DNA of 64,000 bases from Dyella sp. OK004. Lineage in GTDB: Bacteria > Pseudomonadota > Gammaproteobacteria > Xanthomonadales > Rhodanobacteraceae. Shown one piece after another: positions 10,790-22,327 of this stretch (position 1 is the first letter of the stretch; every line of letters starts with the position of its first letter). The DNA is taken from NCBI RefSeq assembly GCF_900114495.1, contig NZ_FOZI01000001.1:391469-455468 (forward strand). The letters are read 5' to 3'. The translations under genes were made by a program, and so were the position numbers. The notes under the pieces are model-generated. The model did not search any database and was not told where the DNA came from. It saw nothing but the letters and a program-made list of their open reading frames with translations.

Positions 10790-10992
10790 TCCGGTTCACC
10801 TCAAGGCCGGTCTCCGGGCTCACGAGCGAAAGCAGATGCTTTCCCGACCAGCGCCTTCCCATGCCGAAGCACAGTGGTCATGGCTGATCGTTGACTCGCC
10901 TACCGTTGCGGGGGCAGCTCCGGAATAGCCATAAAAACGGCGCACCGGATTCCCGTTTCAACCACCGACCAAGCCGGCAGTCACCTCAGGCC
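10790..10992 (-). promoter_or_regulatory. Cobalamin (B12) riboswitch
   Basis: On the minus strand the leader of btuB contains the B12 box GAGCCCGGAGACCGGCC (10805-10821), the conserved GCTGCCCCCGCAACGGTA (10901-10918) and GGGAATCCGGTGCGCC (10939-10954) in the correct order. An outer stem with GGTGACTGCC lies near 10975-10990. These are the hallmark elements of the adenosylcobalamin riboswitch. It is expected to shut down the whole downstream operon when B12 is plentiful. The box lies about 128 nt before the GTG, leaving room for an expression platform. Confidence 0.95.
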
Positions 10993-11624
10993 GGGCGATC
11001 TTAGCGCAGAGCGCGGGATATGTCGGGGTTTATGGGCAACACACACAGCGGGTGCCAAGTAGCAACGCGATCCCGAGCACCCACCCCCTCCCCAACCCTG
11101 CAGGCAGGGGAGGGAGTAAGAGCTTGGCGCGGCGGTGATAGCTAGACGATCAGGCCTAGAAGAACACCATCCCTACGCGTGACACTGGAAAAGGCGTAGC
11201 TACAAAGCACACCGCCTGCTCTTCAGGCCATTTCTCTTTGGTTACTTTCTCTTTGGGCCAGCAAAGAGAAAGTGACTCGGACCGCGGCAGCGGTTCGAAA
11301 GCCCGCGGCAGGCGAGCCCGGGCATGCAGACGCTAAAACCGAGCAACAACGCCACTGGATTCCGGCCTTCGCCGGAATGACGAAGTAGGAGGGGATTTCG
11401 CGAGAGCCGAACCCTCACCCCCGAGCACCTCTCATGCAGGAACAACCTTCGGAGCTCGCCCTGAGGAAGAGGGAGAAAACCTAGACACCTTCAGCCACCC
11501 ACCCATCAACCGTCCCGAAACTGACCAACAACCAGCACACCCCTGCAACACCCATCCGCTGTCCTAGGCGACAGGTCCCCACCTGCCGCCGGCCACCCAT
11601 GCCGGCCCCACCAGGAGCCCCGGC
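10993..11624. other. Intergenic region between riboswitch and plc
   Basis: No protein gene is seen here. The stretch holds one composite repeat (11084-11395), followed by about 200 bp of low-information sequence and a good ribosome site (CCAGGAGCC) before the phospholipase ATG. Promoters for btuB (leftward) and plc (rightward) must lie here, but I cannot place them convincingly. Confidence 0.6.
11084..11395 (+). repeat. Composite intergenic repeat, copy A
   Basis: Module 1 is a CCCTCCCC/GGGGAGGG hairpin (11085-11114). Module 2 (11175-11325) starts at GACACTGGAAAAGGCG and contains a stem of ACTTTCTCTTTG with CAAAGAGAAAGT, then CCGCGGCAGCGG. Module 3 (11353-11393) is the CTGGATTCCGGC...GCCGGAATGACG palindrome. 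The same order recurs at four other places in the window. Short frames inside it are not genes. Confidence 0.85.
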
Positions 11625-13640
11625 ATGAGCGAGAACCACGACGTCAAACGCCGCAATTTCCTCAAGATGGCCGCCGCCTCCGCCGGTGGACTGGCCGCGA
11701 TATCCGCACTGCCACCGGCCATCCGGCAGGCCCTGTCAACTCCCGCCGCATCGGTCAACGGCACCATCACCGACGTGCAGCACGTGGTGATCTTCATGCA
11801 GGAGAACCGGGCGTTCGATCACTACTACGGCAGCATGGCCGGCGTGCGCGGCTTCGCCGATCGCGTGCCGGCACCGCTGCCTGGCGGTACGCAGAACGTG
11901 TGGCACCAGCCGTACACCGGCAACTCGGCCGGCTACATGCTGCCGTTCCACATGGACACGACCACCACCAGCGGCATCTGCATCAATGCGCCGGCGATGA
12001 GTTATCCAGTGGACACGGCGATCTGGAACAACGGCAAATTCGACTCGTGGAACACCGCGCGCTCGCCCGGCCTCGGCATGGGTTACTTCGCGCGCAACGA
12101 CCTGCCGTTCTATTACGCGCTGGCCGATAACTTCACCATCTGCGACCAGTACTTCTGCTCCACGCTCACGCAGACCAACCCGAATCGCCTGCATTTCTTC
12201 ACCGGCAGCAACGGGCTTTCGGTGGGACAGTCGGCGGTGCTGGACAACACCGAGCCGAGCGGAGGTTTCAGCTGGACGACGTATGCCGAGCGCCTGCAAG
12301 CGGCGGGTATCAGCTGGAAGGTCTATCAGCAGAGCAACAATTTTGACGACAACGCGCTGGCCTGGTTCAGCAACTTCAAGAAGTCATCGCCGGGCCAGCC
12401 GCTATACGACCGTGGCATGGCGACCGTGCAGAGCCTGGTGACGGCTTTTGCCAACGACGTGGCAAACGACACGCTGCCGCAGGTGTCATGGATCGTGGCG
12501 CCGGATTACCTCTCCGAGCATGCCAACTACAAGCCGGCTTACGGCGAAAACCTCAGCGCGCAGTTGCTGGCCGCACTGGTCGCCAACCCCAGCGTGTATG
12601 CCAAGACGGTGTTCATCCTCAACTACGACGAGAACGGCGGTTTCTTCGACCACGTGCCGCCGCCGACGCCGCCGTCGTCATCCGCCAACGGCCTTTCCAC
12701 CGTCAGCACCACAGGCGAGATCAGCAACGGCAAACCAATCGGCCTGGGTTTCCGCGTGCCAATGACGGTGATCTCGCCATGGTCCACCGGCGGCTGGGTC
12801 TGTTCGGAAGTGTTCGATCACACCTCGGTACTGCGCTTCCTGGAAAAACGCTTCGGCGTTGCCGAACCGAATATCAGCGCGTGGCGCCGCTCGGTGTGCG
12901 GCGACCTGACCTCAGTGTTCGATTTCAGCGGCAGCAACACCGCATGGCCGAACTTGCCGGGAACCAGCGGCTATCCCGCGCAGGCCGACCAGCAGTGCTC
13001 CACCCTGCCCGCGCCCACCGTCCCGGGCACGCAGAGCATGCCTGGCGCGGAATCGAACGCCACCCGCCCGGCGCGTGCGTTGCCGTATGAGCTGGACATC
13101 AAGGGCAGCGTGAACACCTCCACCGGCCGCTACGTACTGCAGTTCAACAACACCGGCACCACCGGCGCAGTGTTCCAGGTGTATGCCGCCAATCGCAGCG
13201 ACGGCCCGTGGCGCTACACGGTGGAAGCCGGCAAGACACTGTCCGATTACTGGAGCGCCAAGACCTACACCAAGAGCATCTATCAGCTCGAAGCACACGG
13301 CCCCAACGGCTTCCTGCGCGTATTCCAGGGCAGCGTGGCCAACGCCGCGGCGATGCCGGAGATCGCGCTCAGCTACGACCCGACGAACCATCGCGTGCAA
13401 CTGACCATGACCAATGCCGGCAGCAGCACCTGCACCTTCACCGTCAGTAACGGCTATGTCGGCGCGGACGTACGCATCTATTCGGTGGCGGCACACGGCA
13501 GCGTCACTGACCACTGGGATCTCGGCAGCGTAGCCAACTGGTACGACCTGAAAGCGACGGTCGCCGAAGCCAGCGGATGGCTACGCCGCGTCGCCGGCCA
13601 TATGGAAAATGGTGCAGCCAGCTTCAGCGAGCCTCGTTGA
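11625..13640 (+). CDS. Phosphocholine-specific-type phospholipase C, Tat-exported
   Basis: A 671-aa secreted phosphoesterase of the PlcH/PlcN/acid phosphatase A family, hydrolysing phospholipid head groups outside the cytoplasm. The twin-arginine signal is clear (KRRNFLKMAAASAG, residues 8-21). The catalytic domain has VVIFMQENRAFDHYYG near residue 55, DQYFCSTLTQTNPNR, and NYDENGGFFDHVPPP. Two repeated beta-sandwich domains (DUF756-like) fill the C-terminal third. The length is close to PlcN. Choice of phosphatidylcholine over other lipids cannot be read from the sequence. It stands alone, with AGGAG before the ATG. Confidence 0.88.
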   Translation: MSENHDVKRRNFLKMAAASAGGLAAISALPPAIRQALSTPAASVNGTITDVQHVVIFMQENRAFDHYYGSMAGVRGFADRVPAPLPGGTQNVWHQPYTGNSAGYMLPFHMDTTTTSGICINAPAMSYPVDTAIWNNGKFDSWNTARSPGLGMGYFARNDLPFYYALADNFTICDQYFCSTLTQTNPNRLHFFTGSNGLSVGQSAVLDNTEPSGGFSWTTYAERLQAAGISWKVYQQSNNFDDNALAWFSNFKKSSPGQPLYDRGMATVQSLVTAFANDVANDTLPQVSWIVAPDYLSEHANYKPAYGENLSAQLLAALVANPSVYAKTVFILNYDENGGFFDHVPPPTPPSSSANGLSTVSTTGEISNGKPIGLGFRVPMTVISPWSTGGWVCSEVFDHTSVLRFLEKRFGVAEPNISAWRRSVCGDLTSVFDFSGSNTAWPNLPGTSGYPAQADQQCSTLPAPTVPGTQSMPGAESNATRPARALPYELDIKGSVNTSTGRYVLQFNNTGTTGAVFQVYAANRSDGPWRYTVEAGKTLSDYWSAKTYTKSIYQLEAHGPNGFLRVFQGSVANAAAMPEIALSYDPTNHRVQLTMTNAGSSTCTFTVSNGYVGADVRIYSVAAHGSVTDHWDLGSVANWYDLKATVAEASGWLRRVAGHMENGAASFSEPR

Positions 13641-13646
13641 ATATCG

Positions 13647-13692
13647 CTGTAGGAGCGCACCCCCGGATCGAGTCGGGGGTGCGCTCCTACAG
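13647..13692. repeat. REP-like perfect hairpin between plc and clpB
   Basis: Arms of 18 bp (13647-13664 and 13675-13692) containing TAGGAGCGCACC are perfectly complementary, with a 10-nt loop. It lies between two convergent genes and may end both transcripts, although no T-tract follows. The same core recurs at 20492-20520. Confidence 0.75.
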
Positions 13693-13703
13693 GGTGAACG
13701 ACC

Positions 13704-16292
<2,589 letters not shown>

Positions 16293-16347
16293 TGATGTAA
16301 CCCCCGCGTAAAAGTTTTGGCGGCCTCGCCGCCACTGTCCTCACAGG

Positions 16348-16372
16348 TGCGGGCACCGAATCATGATTCAAG
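16348..16372 (-). promoter_or_regulatory. Candidate sigma-32 heat-shock promoter of clpB
   Basis: On the minus strand, CTTGAA (16372-16367) and CCCGCA (16353-16348) are separated by 13 bp. This resembles the sigma-32 consensus CTTGAA-N13/15-CCCCAT. It lies about 55 bp before the clpB start. The -10 element is imperfect. Confidence 0.55.
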
Positions 16373-16474
16373 CGTTATCTGTGTGTAAGCAGCGCGTATT
16401 TTCAGCCCGGCGACAGCAAAGACATGCTTCGATTCCACGCTGATTTTCACATTCGTCCTGTTAGGCTTCTTACG

Positions 16475-17302
16475 ATGTCCGTGTCTTTTCCCGCTTCCGA
16501 CATGCCTGTTTCGCCCTTGCCGGCACCGCCCCTGCCGGGTACCGAAGACCGCTGGGCGCTGTTCCTCGATGTCGACGGCACTTTGCTCGAATTCGCCGAA
16601 CGGCCAGATGAAGTGCGGGTCGAATCCGCACTGTATGCCCTGCTCGCCGAACTGTATGCGCGGCTCGACGGCGCGCTGGCCCTGGTCAGCGGCCGCCGCC
16701 TGAGCGATCTCGACGCGCTGTTCGGTTCGCCGCCCTGGGCCATGGCTGGCCTGCACGGCCTGCAGTTGCGCCACGCCGATGGCGAGATGCGTGAAACCAA
16801 GGTCAGCGGCAGCCGCCGCACCCTGGTACTGCACACGGCAGAAGTGCTGGCGCGCGCCCATCCTGGTGTGCTGCTGGAGAACAAAGGCATGGCGGTAGCG
16901 CTGCATTGCCGCAGCGTGCCGGAGCATTTCGATCCGCTGCATGACGAGATAAAGCGGTTATTGCCCGAACTGCACGGCTATGAGTTGCAGGCCGGCAGCC
17001 AAGTGCTGGAACTGAAGCCATCCGGCATGGACAAGGGCACAGCGGTGGCCGAGCTGCTCGAACGCGCGCCGTTCGCCGGCCGGCTGCCGGTGTATCTCGG
17101 CGACGACCTCACTGACGAGCACGGCTTTGCCGCCACCAATCTCGAAAACGGCATCAGCGTGCGTGTCGGCGCACGCGAGCCGACCCTCGCCCAATACAGC
17201 TTGCCAGGCCCTTCGTCCGCGCAGGCCTGGCTGTTCCGCGTGTTGAATGTGCTTAAGCAAGGAGCCATCCCCCATGCCTACCCCTTCGGAGGGAACGCCT
17301 AA
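16475..17302 (+). CDS. otsB: Trehalose-6-phosphate phosphatase
   Basis: HAD-superfamily phosphatase (275 aa) that releases trehalose from trehalose-6-phosphate made by OtsA two genes downstream. It has the nucleophile motif FLDVDGTLLEF (Asp32, Asp34), VSGRR, the Lys-bearing LKPSGMDKG segment and the metal-binding GDDLTDEHGF. I use the ATG at 16475 because homology begins soon after. An in-frame ATG at 16424 would add 17 unrelated residues. It overlaps the next gene by 29 bp, so the three genes form one operon. Confidence 0.93.
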   Translation: MSVSFPASDMPVSPLPAPPLPGTEDRWALFLDVDGTLLEFAERPDEVRVESALYALLAELYARLDGALALVSGRRLSDLDALFGSPPWAMAGLHGLQLRHADGEMRETKVSGSRRTLVLHTAEVLARAHPGVLLENKGMAVALHCRSVPEHFDPLHDEIKRLLPELHGYELQAGSQVLELKPSGMDKGTAVAELLERAPFAGRLPVYLGDDLTDEHGFAATNLENGISVRVGAREPTLAQYSLPGPSSAQAWLFRVLNVLKQGAIPHAYPFGGNA

Positions 17303-19100
17303 CAACCCCGGGCTCAGCCCCCAGTCCAGCCTGTCCCTGGGTGTCGTCGGCAACGGTAGCGTCGCCGCGCTGATCGACGGATACGGACGCATCGTGTGGT
17401 CCTGCCTACCGCGCTTCGACAGCGATGCCAGCTTCTGTGCCCTGCTCTCGCCCAAACGCGAGGGCGGCGACTGGAGCATCGAGCTGGAAGATGCTGTGCG
17501 CGCCGAACAGCACTACATCCCTAACACGGCGGTCCTCGTTACGCACCTCTACGACAGCCACGACAACGCCATCGAGATTGTCGACTTCGCGCCGCGCTAC
17601 CGCTCGCACGGCCGCTTCTACCACCCCGTACTGCTCGCTCGCCGCGTGCGCCCGCTCAACGGCAGTCCACGCATCCGCGTGCTGCTGCGCCCCCTGTGCG
17701 ACTACGGCCAGCGCGCACCGGAAACCAGCACCGGCAGCAACCACATCCGCTATCTGTTGAGCGACGTTACCCAGCGCCTGACCAGCGACGTGGCCGCGCC
17801 GCTGATCGAGCGCGGCCTGTTCTTCCACCTCGACCGGCCCGCGCATTTCGTGTTCGGCCCAGACGAAACGCTGGCCCATAGCCCGGCCGATTTCATCCAC
17901 CACACGCTGGAATACACCCTTGCCTACTGGCGCGATTGGGTGCGCTATCTATCGGTGCCTTATGAATGGCAGGAGGCAGTGATCCGCGCTGCGATCACGC
18001 TGAAGCTGTGCCAATACGAAGCCACCGGCGCCATTGTCGCCGCGCTCACCACGTCGATTCCGGAGGCCGCGCACACCGAGCGCAACTGGGACTACCGCTA
18101 TTGCTGGCTGCGCGACGCCGCACTCACCGTGCGCGCGCTGAACCGGCTGGGCGCGACACGCAGCATGGAGGAATACATCCGCTACGTGTTCAACATCATC
18201 TCCGGCGAGAACGATCACGAGGTGGGGCCAGTGTTCGGCATCAGCTTTGAGCGCGAATTGCTGGAGCGCCACGCCGACGGCCTCGCCGGCTATCGCGGCA
18301 TGGGCCCGGTGCGCGTGGGCAACGATGCCTGGCGGCAACGCCAGAACGATGTGTACGGCTCGGTCGTGCTGGCTTCAGCGCAGCTGTTTTTTGACCATCG
18401 CCTGGAACATCGCGGCGATGAACGCGCCTTCGCGCGCCTGGAGCGCATGGGCCGCATGGCGCTGCGCATGGCCGAAGAGCCGGACGCGGGCCTGTGGGAA
18501 TTCCGCGGCCGGGCCGCGGTGCATACCTATTCCGCCGCGATGTGCTGGGCGGCTTGCGACCGCCTGGCGCACATCGCCACCCAGCTTGGCCTGCGCGACC
18601 GTGCGCGCTACTGGCATGACGAAGCTGTGCAACTGCATGCGCGCATTTCGGCGCGCGCGTGGAACGAAAAGCTGGGCCATTTCGTCGATGCGTATGACGG
18701 CGAGCATCTCGATGCGAGTCTGTTGCTGCTTGCCGACATCGGTTTCATGCGCGGCAAGGATCCGCGCTTCATCGCTACCGTCGATGCCATTGGCCGTGCG
18801 CTGGGGCGCGGCAACTATCTGTTCCGCTATATCGCGCCCGATGATTTCGGCACGCCAGAAACCAGCTTCAACATCTGCACCTTCTGGTACATCGAGGCGC
18901 TTGCCGCAATCGGCCGCAAGCGACAGGCGCGGGTGATGTTCGAACGCATGCTGTCCATGCGCAATCCGCTCGGGCTGTTGTCGGAAGACATCGCGCCAGC
19001 GACCGGCGAGCACTGGGGCAATTTTCCACAGACCTATTCGCTGGTGGGGCTGATCCAGACGGCGATGCGCCTGTCGCGCCGCTGGGAGGATGCCTTGTGA
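17274..19100 (+). CDS. GH15 family glycoside hydrolase (glucoamylase/trehalase-like)
   Basis: A 608-aa cytoplasmic protein with no signal peptide. An N-terminal beta-sandwich (about 1-240) begins with LGVVGNGSVAALIDGYGRIVW. It is followed by an (alpha/alpha)6 barrel with the GH15 hallmark ERNWDYRYCWLRDAALTV (about 270-287). A late LLSEDIAPATGEHWGN holds the second catalytic-type Glu. Families with this layout include glucoamylases and the actinobacterial GH15 trehalases. The start at 17274 is preceded by AAGGAG, and the gene lies between otsB and otsA with overlaps on both sides. Trehalose or maltooligosaccharide turnover is the likely role; the substrate is unproven. Confidence 0.88.
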   Translation: MPTPSEGTPNNPGLSPQSSLSLGVVGNGSVAALIDGYGRIVWSCLPRFDSDASFCALLSPKREGGDWSIELEDAVRAEQHYIPNTAVLVTHLYDSHDNAIEIVDFAPRYRSHGRFYHPVLLARRVRPLNGSPRIRVLLRPLCDYGQRAPETSTGSNHIRYLLSDVTQRLTSDVAAPLIERGLFFHLDRPAHFVFGPDETLAHSPADFIHHTLEYTLAYWRDWVRYLSVPYEWQEAVIRAAITLKLCQYEATGAIVAALTTSIPEAAHTERNWDYRYCWLRDAALTVRALNRLGATRSMEEYIRYVFNIISGENDHEVGPVFGISFERELLERHADGLAGYRGMGPVRVGNDAWRQRQNDVYGSVVLASAQLFFDHRLEHRGDERAFARLERMGRMALRMAEEPDAGLWEFRGRAAVHTYSAAMCWAACDRLAHIATQLGLRDRARYWHDEAVQLHARISARAWNEKLGHFVDAYDGEHLDASLLLLADIGFMRGKDPRFIATVDAIGRALGRGNYLFRYIAPDDFGTPETSFNICTFWYIEALAAIGRKRQARVMFERMLSMRNPLGLLSEDIAPATGEHWGNFPQTYSLVGLIQTAMRLSRRWEDAL

Positions 19101-20482
19101 GCGCTGTATCGCCCTCGCGTAGCGGGCGCCTGATCGTGGTATCGAATCGCGTGGCGCTGCCGCGGCAAACCGCCACCGGCGGCCTCGCCTCCGCCATGCG
19201 CGCCGCCCTGCAGGAGCGCGGTGGCCTGTGGTTTGGCTGGAGCGGCAAGGTCGCCAACCAGACCGCCGGTACCCTGCGCTATCTGCAGGACGGGCCGGTG
19301 CGCTACGTCACCATGGATCTGTCGCGCAGCGATCACGACCATTTCTACGATGGCTACGCCAATCGCACGCTATGGCCGTTGCTGCACTACCGCCCAGATC
19401 TGGTCGACTACAATCGTGGCCATCTGGACGGCTATCTACGCGTCAACCATCTGTTCGCCGAACGGTTGGCGGAGCTGATCGAACCGGACGATATCATCTG
19501 GATCAACGACTACCACCTGATCCCCCTGGCGGCGATGCTTCGGCAACGGCATATCCGCAACCGCATGGGTTTCTTTCTACACACACCGCTGCCCGCGGAC
19601 GGCCTGCTGATTGCGCTACCGCGCCATCGCGAATTGCTGGGAACCCTGGCCAGCTACGACTTGATCGGCCTGCACACCGCACGCGACCTGCGTTCGCTGG
19701 AGGACTATTTCGTACACGAACTCGGCGCCAGCCTGCGGCGCGGCCATCGCCTGCGCTACGGCGACCGGCGTTTCCGCGCCGGCGTGTTCCCGATCGGCAT
19801 CGACACGCGGCAGGTTGCGCTGAACGCGAAGCAGGCCGAGTCGCTGGAGGAGATCGCGCAATTGCGCGCGAGTCTGGATGGACGGGTGTTGATCATCGGC
19901 GTCGACCGGCTGGATTACTCTAAGGGCCTGGCGCAACGCTTCGACGCCTACGCGCGCCTGCTCGAACGCGCGCCGGAGCTGCATCGCAAGGTGAGCTTCC
20001 TGCAGATCGCGCCGCCGTCGCGCAGCACCGTGCCGGAGTACCGCCAGATTCGCCGCGAGCTTGAGCGCAGCGCCGGCCATATCAACGGCACCTATGCGGC
20101 GCCGGACTGGGTGCCGATCCGCTACGTCAACAACTCCTTTCCACACAGCCTGCTCAGCGGCTACTACCGCCATGCCAAGGTCGGCCTGGTGACACCGATG
20201 CGGGACGGTATGAATTTGGTGGCCAAGGAATACGTCGCCAGCCAGAACCCTGACGACCCTGGTGTGCTGGTGCTCTCGCGCTTCGCCGGCGCGGCGCAGG
20301 AATTGACGCAGGCGCTATTGGTCAACCCGGCGGATACCGAAGAAGTGGCGGATGCGTTGCAACAGGCATTGAGCATGCCGCTGGCCGAACGCCGCCGCCG
20401 CTGGCGCAGCATGATGGATGTGCTGGAACGGCAGGACATCACCGCGTGGCGGCAATCGTTTCTCAGTGCGCTGACGGATTGA
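19097..20482 (+). CDS. otsA: Alpha,alpha-trehalose-phosphate synthase (GT20)
   Basis: Transfers glucose from a nucleotide sugar to glucose-6-phosphate. The 461-aa protein has the GT-B family motifs LIVVSNRVALP (residues 11-21), GGLASAM, WINDYHLIPLAAMLR, RLDYSKGLAQR, and TPMRDGMNLVAKEYVA near the C-terminus. The start is a GTG that overlaps the stop of the GH15 gene (GTGA), showing coupled translation. With otsB at the head of the operon this is a complete OtsAB pathway, likely for osmotic or desiccation stress. Confidence 0.95.
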   Translation: MSAVSPSRSGRLIVVSNRVALPRQTATGGLASAMRAALQERGGLWFGWSGKVANQTAGTLRYLQDGPVRYVTMDLSRSDHDHFYDGYANRTLWPLLHYRPDLVDYNRGHLDGYLRVNHLFAERLAELIEPDDIIWINDYHLIPLAAMLRQRHIRNRMGFFLHTPLPADGLLIALPRHRELLGTLASYDLIGLHTARDLRSLEDYFVHELGASLRRGHRLRYGDRRFRAGVFPIGIDTRQVALNAKQAESLEEIAQLRASLDGRVLIIGVDRLDYSKGLAQRFDAYARLLERAPELHRKVSFLQIAPPSRSTVPEYRQIRRELERSAGHINGTYAAPDWVPIRYVNNSFPHSLLSGYYRHAKVGLVTPMRDGMNLVAKEYVASQNPDDPGVLVLSRFAGAAQELTQALLVNPADTEEVADALQQALSMPLAERRRRWRSMMDVLERQDITAWRQSFLSALTD

Positions 20483-20491
20483 TCAGCCCTA

Positions 20492-20520
20492 TAGGAGCGC
20501 ACCCTGTGCGCTCCTATAGA
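20492..20520. repeat. REP-like hairpin between otsA and pgeF
   Basis: TATAGGAGCGCA (20492-20503) and TGCGCTCCTATA (20509-20520) form a perfect 12-bp stem with a 5-nt loop. It sits between convergent genes and shares the TAGGAGCGCA core with the hairpin at 13647-13692. It may act as a terminator, but it lacks a T-tract. Confidence 0.7.
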
Positions 20521-20525
20521 TGTAG

Positions 20526-21275
20526 TCAGCTCAGCCAGATCAGGCTGGCGAAACGACCGCTGCTCGCCCCATCGCGCCGATAGGAATAGAAGCGCGGATC
20601 GGTCAGCGTGTCGAAACCACCGCCGTAGACCCGCTCCACGCTCACCTGCGCCAGTCGTCGCCGTGCGAGCCCGGCGAGATCGCATAACCAGTGGCCGGGA
20701 CGCGTCGGTACGAAATACGCCTCAGCGCCGGCATCGGTATCGACGAAGGCGCTGCGCACTTCCTCGCCCACCTCATACGACGCTGCGCCGATGCATGGCC
20801 CGAGCCAGGCCATCAGCGACGACGACGGCGCTTGCATGCGCGCAATCGTCGCTTCCAGCACACCAGCCAGCAGCCCACGCCAGCCAGCGTGGGCCGCGCC
20901 GATTTCGCCGCCTTCCACGGCGCAAAACAGCACCGGCAGGCAGTCGGCTGTGAGAATCGCCAGCGGCTCGCCAGCGATACGTGTCACCGCCGCATCGGCA
21001 CGCGGCTCGACCCCGGGTGAACCAGGTTCGTCGATGTCGGCCACATCGATGCCATGCACCTGTTGGAGCCAGTGCGGCGCCCGCGGTAGCTCCAATGAAC
21101 GTTGCACTTCAGCGCGATTTGCGACGACTGCCTCCGGCGCATCGCCGCTGCGCGCACCGAGATTGAAGCGATCGTAAGGCGGCGCCGATATACCCGGCCC
21201 CTGCCGCGTACTGACTGCCGCGTGCACGCCCGGCGGCGCCGGCCAGTCGGGTATCACCCAATCGGTGTTCGCCAC
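20526..21275 (-). CDS. pgeF: Multicopper-like purine nucleoside phosphorylase / peptidoglycan editing factor (YfiH)
   Basis: A 249-aa member of the YfiH/DUF152 family. Members have been reported as purine nucleoside phosphorylase/deaminase (LACC1-like) and as an editing factor that keeps L-Ser out of peptidoglycan. It shows the conserved metal-site residues in QVHGIDV, LTADCLPVLF and AAHAGWRGLLAG. I choose the GTG at 21275 because GGAG lies 8 bp upstream and it begins 5 bp after the rluD stop. The frame is open to 21329, but that part duplicates rluD coding DNA. The rluD-yfiH order is common in proteobacteria. Confidence 0.88.
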   Translation of the reverse strand: MANTDWVIPDWPAPPGVHAAVSTRQGPGISAPPYDRFNLGARSGDAPEAVVANRAEVQRSLELPRAPHWLQQVHGIDVADIDEPGSPGVEPRADAAVTRIAGEPLAILTADCLPVLFCAVEGGEIGAAHAGWRGLLAGVLEATIARMQAPSSSLMAWLGPCIGAASYEVGEEVRSAFVDTDAGAEAYFVPTRPGHWLCDLAGLARRRLAQVSVERVYGGGFDTLTDPRFYSYRRDGASSGRFASLIWLS

Positions 21276-21279
21276 CGGC

Positions 21280-22257
21280 TCAGCTCCAGTCGTCCGGATC
21301 GGCCTGCTGCGTATCCGCGCGCAGGGCATCGATCAGTTCCTGCTGGTCCGACGGGCGGTTGGCGCTGAACGACATCGGCTCGTGGCTGACCGGATGCTCG
21401 AAGGCCAGCCGCTCCGCATGCAGCGCCTGACGGCGGAAGCCGCGCAGGGCAACGACCAGTTCCGGCGTGGCGCCCTTGGGCAGGCGCAGGCCGCCGCCGT
21501 AGAGCGGATCGCCCACCAACGGATGGTTGATATGTGCCAAGTGCACACGGATCTGATGCGTGCGCCCGGTTTCTAGATTGCACTGGAGCAAGGTGTGCGC
21601 GCGGAAGCGCTCGCGCAGGCGGTAATGGGTGACGGCATGCTTGCCGTCTTCTTCGTCGCGCACGGCCTGGCGCAGGCGGTCGCCCATATGGCGGCCGATC
21701 GGCGCGTCCACGGTTCCGCCAGCCACCAGGGTGCCCAGCACGATAGCTTCGTATTGGCGCTCCACGTCGTGGCGGGACAGCATTTCGACCAGGGCCGTAT
21801 GAGCCGGCAGGGTCTTGGCGACCACCATCAGCCCTGAGGTGTCCTTGTCCAGGCGATGCACGATGCCGCCGCGCGGCAGTTCGGCCAGCTTCGGATCGTG
21901 ATGCAGCAAGGCGTTCAGCAAGGTGCCGGCGGGATTGCCGGCGCCGGGATGCACGACCAGGCCGGCCGGCTTGTTCAGCACCAGGACGTGATCGTCTTCG
22001 TGGACGATATCCAGGTCGATGGCCTCCGGGGCCAGCTCCACTTCAGCCTCCAGCACGGCTTCCAGCTTCACCTGCTCGCCACCCCGCAAGAGCTGGCGGG
22101 GCGGCGCCAGGGCGCCATCCAGGGTCACCGCGCCGGCTTTGACCCAGGCGGTCAGGCGCGAACGCGAATATTCCGGGAACATCTCGGCCAAAGCCCGGTC
22201 GAAACGCCAACCTGCGGCGGACAGCGGCACGGTGGCCTCATGACGGATGGTCGTCAT
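21280..22257 (-). CDS. rluD: 23S rRNA pseudouridine synthase D
   Basis: Isomerises uridines in helix 69 of 23S rRNA. The 325-aa protein has an N-terminal S4 RNA-binding domain (about 15-75) and a pseudouridine synthase domain with the catalytic Asp137 in [13 protein letters not shown]. This corresponds to Asp139 in the E. coli enzyme as I recall it. [17 protein letters not shown] segment follows. It is divergent from bamD and followed at once by pgeF, the arrangement seen in many gammaproteobacteria. Confidence 0.95.
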   Translation of the reverse strand: MTTIRHEATVPLSAAGWRFDRALAEMFPEYSRSRLTAWVKAGAVTLDGALAPPRQLLRGGEQVKLEAVLEAEVELAPEAIDLDIVHEDDHVLVLNKPAGLVVHPGAGNPAGTLLNALLHHDPKLAELPRGGIVHRLDKDTSGLMVVAKTLPAHTALVEMLSRHDVERQYEAIVLGTLVAGGTVDAPIGRHMGDRLRQAVRDEEDGKHAVTHYRLRERFRAHTLLQCNLETGRTHQIRVHLAHINHPLVGDPLYGGGLRLPKGATPELVVALRGFRRQALHAERLAFEHPVSHEPMSFSANRPSDQQELIDALRADTQQADPDDWS

Positions 22258-22327
22258 AGCTGCCTGCCCGAGTGCCCGGCGGTTTCGGCTATCATCCCTT
22301 TTCGATCAAACATCTGAACCCTTTCTC

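Noticed and set aside
11290-11304. GGTTCGAAAGCC resembling a tRNA T-arm in the repeat copies
   Set aside because: No acceptor stem, D-arm or anticodon arm can be placed around it in any copy.
11242-11445. Short open frames inside the composite repeats (here and at 39658-40047, 55357-55612, 58363-58566, 62536-63036)
   Set aside because: The similar peptides, such as those with LSLWASKEKVTR, come from repeat copies. They lack starts with ribosome sites, and frames occur on both strands.
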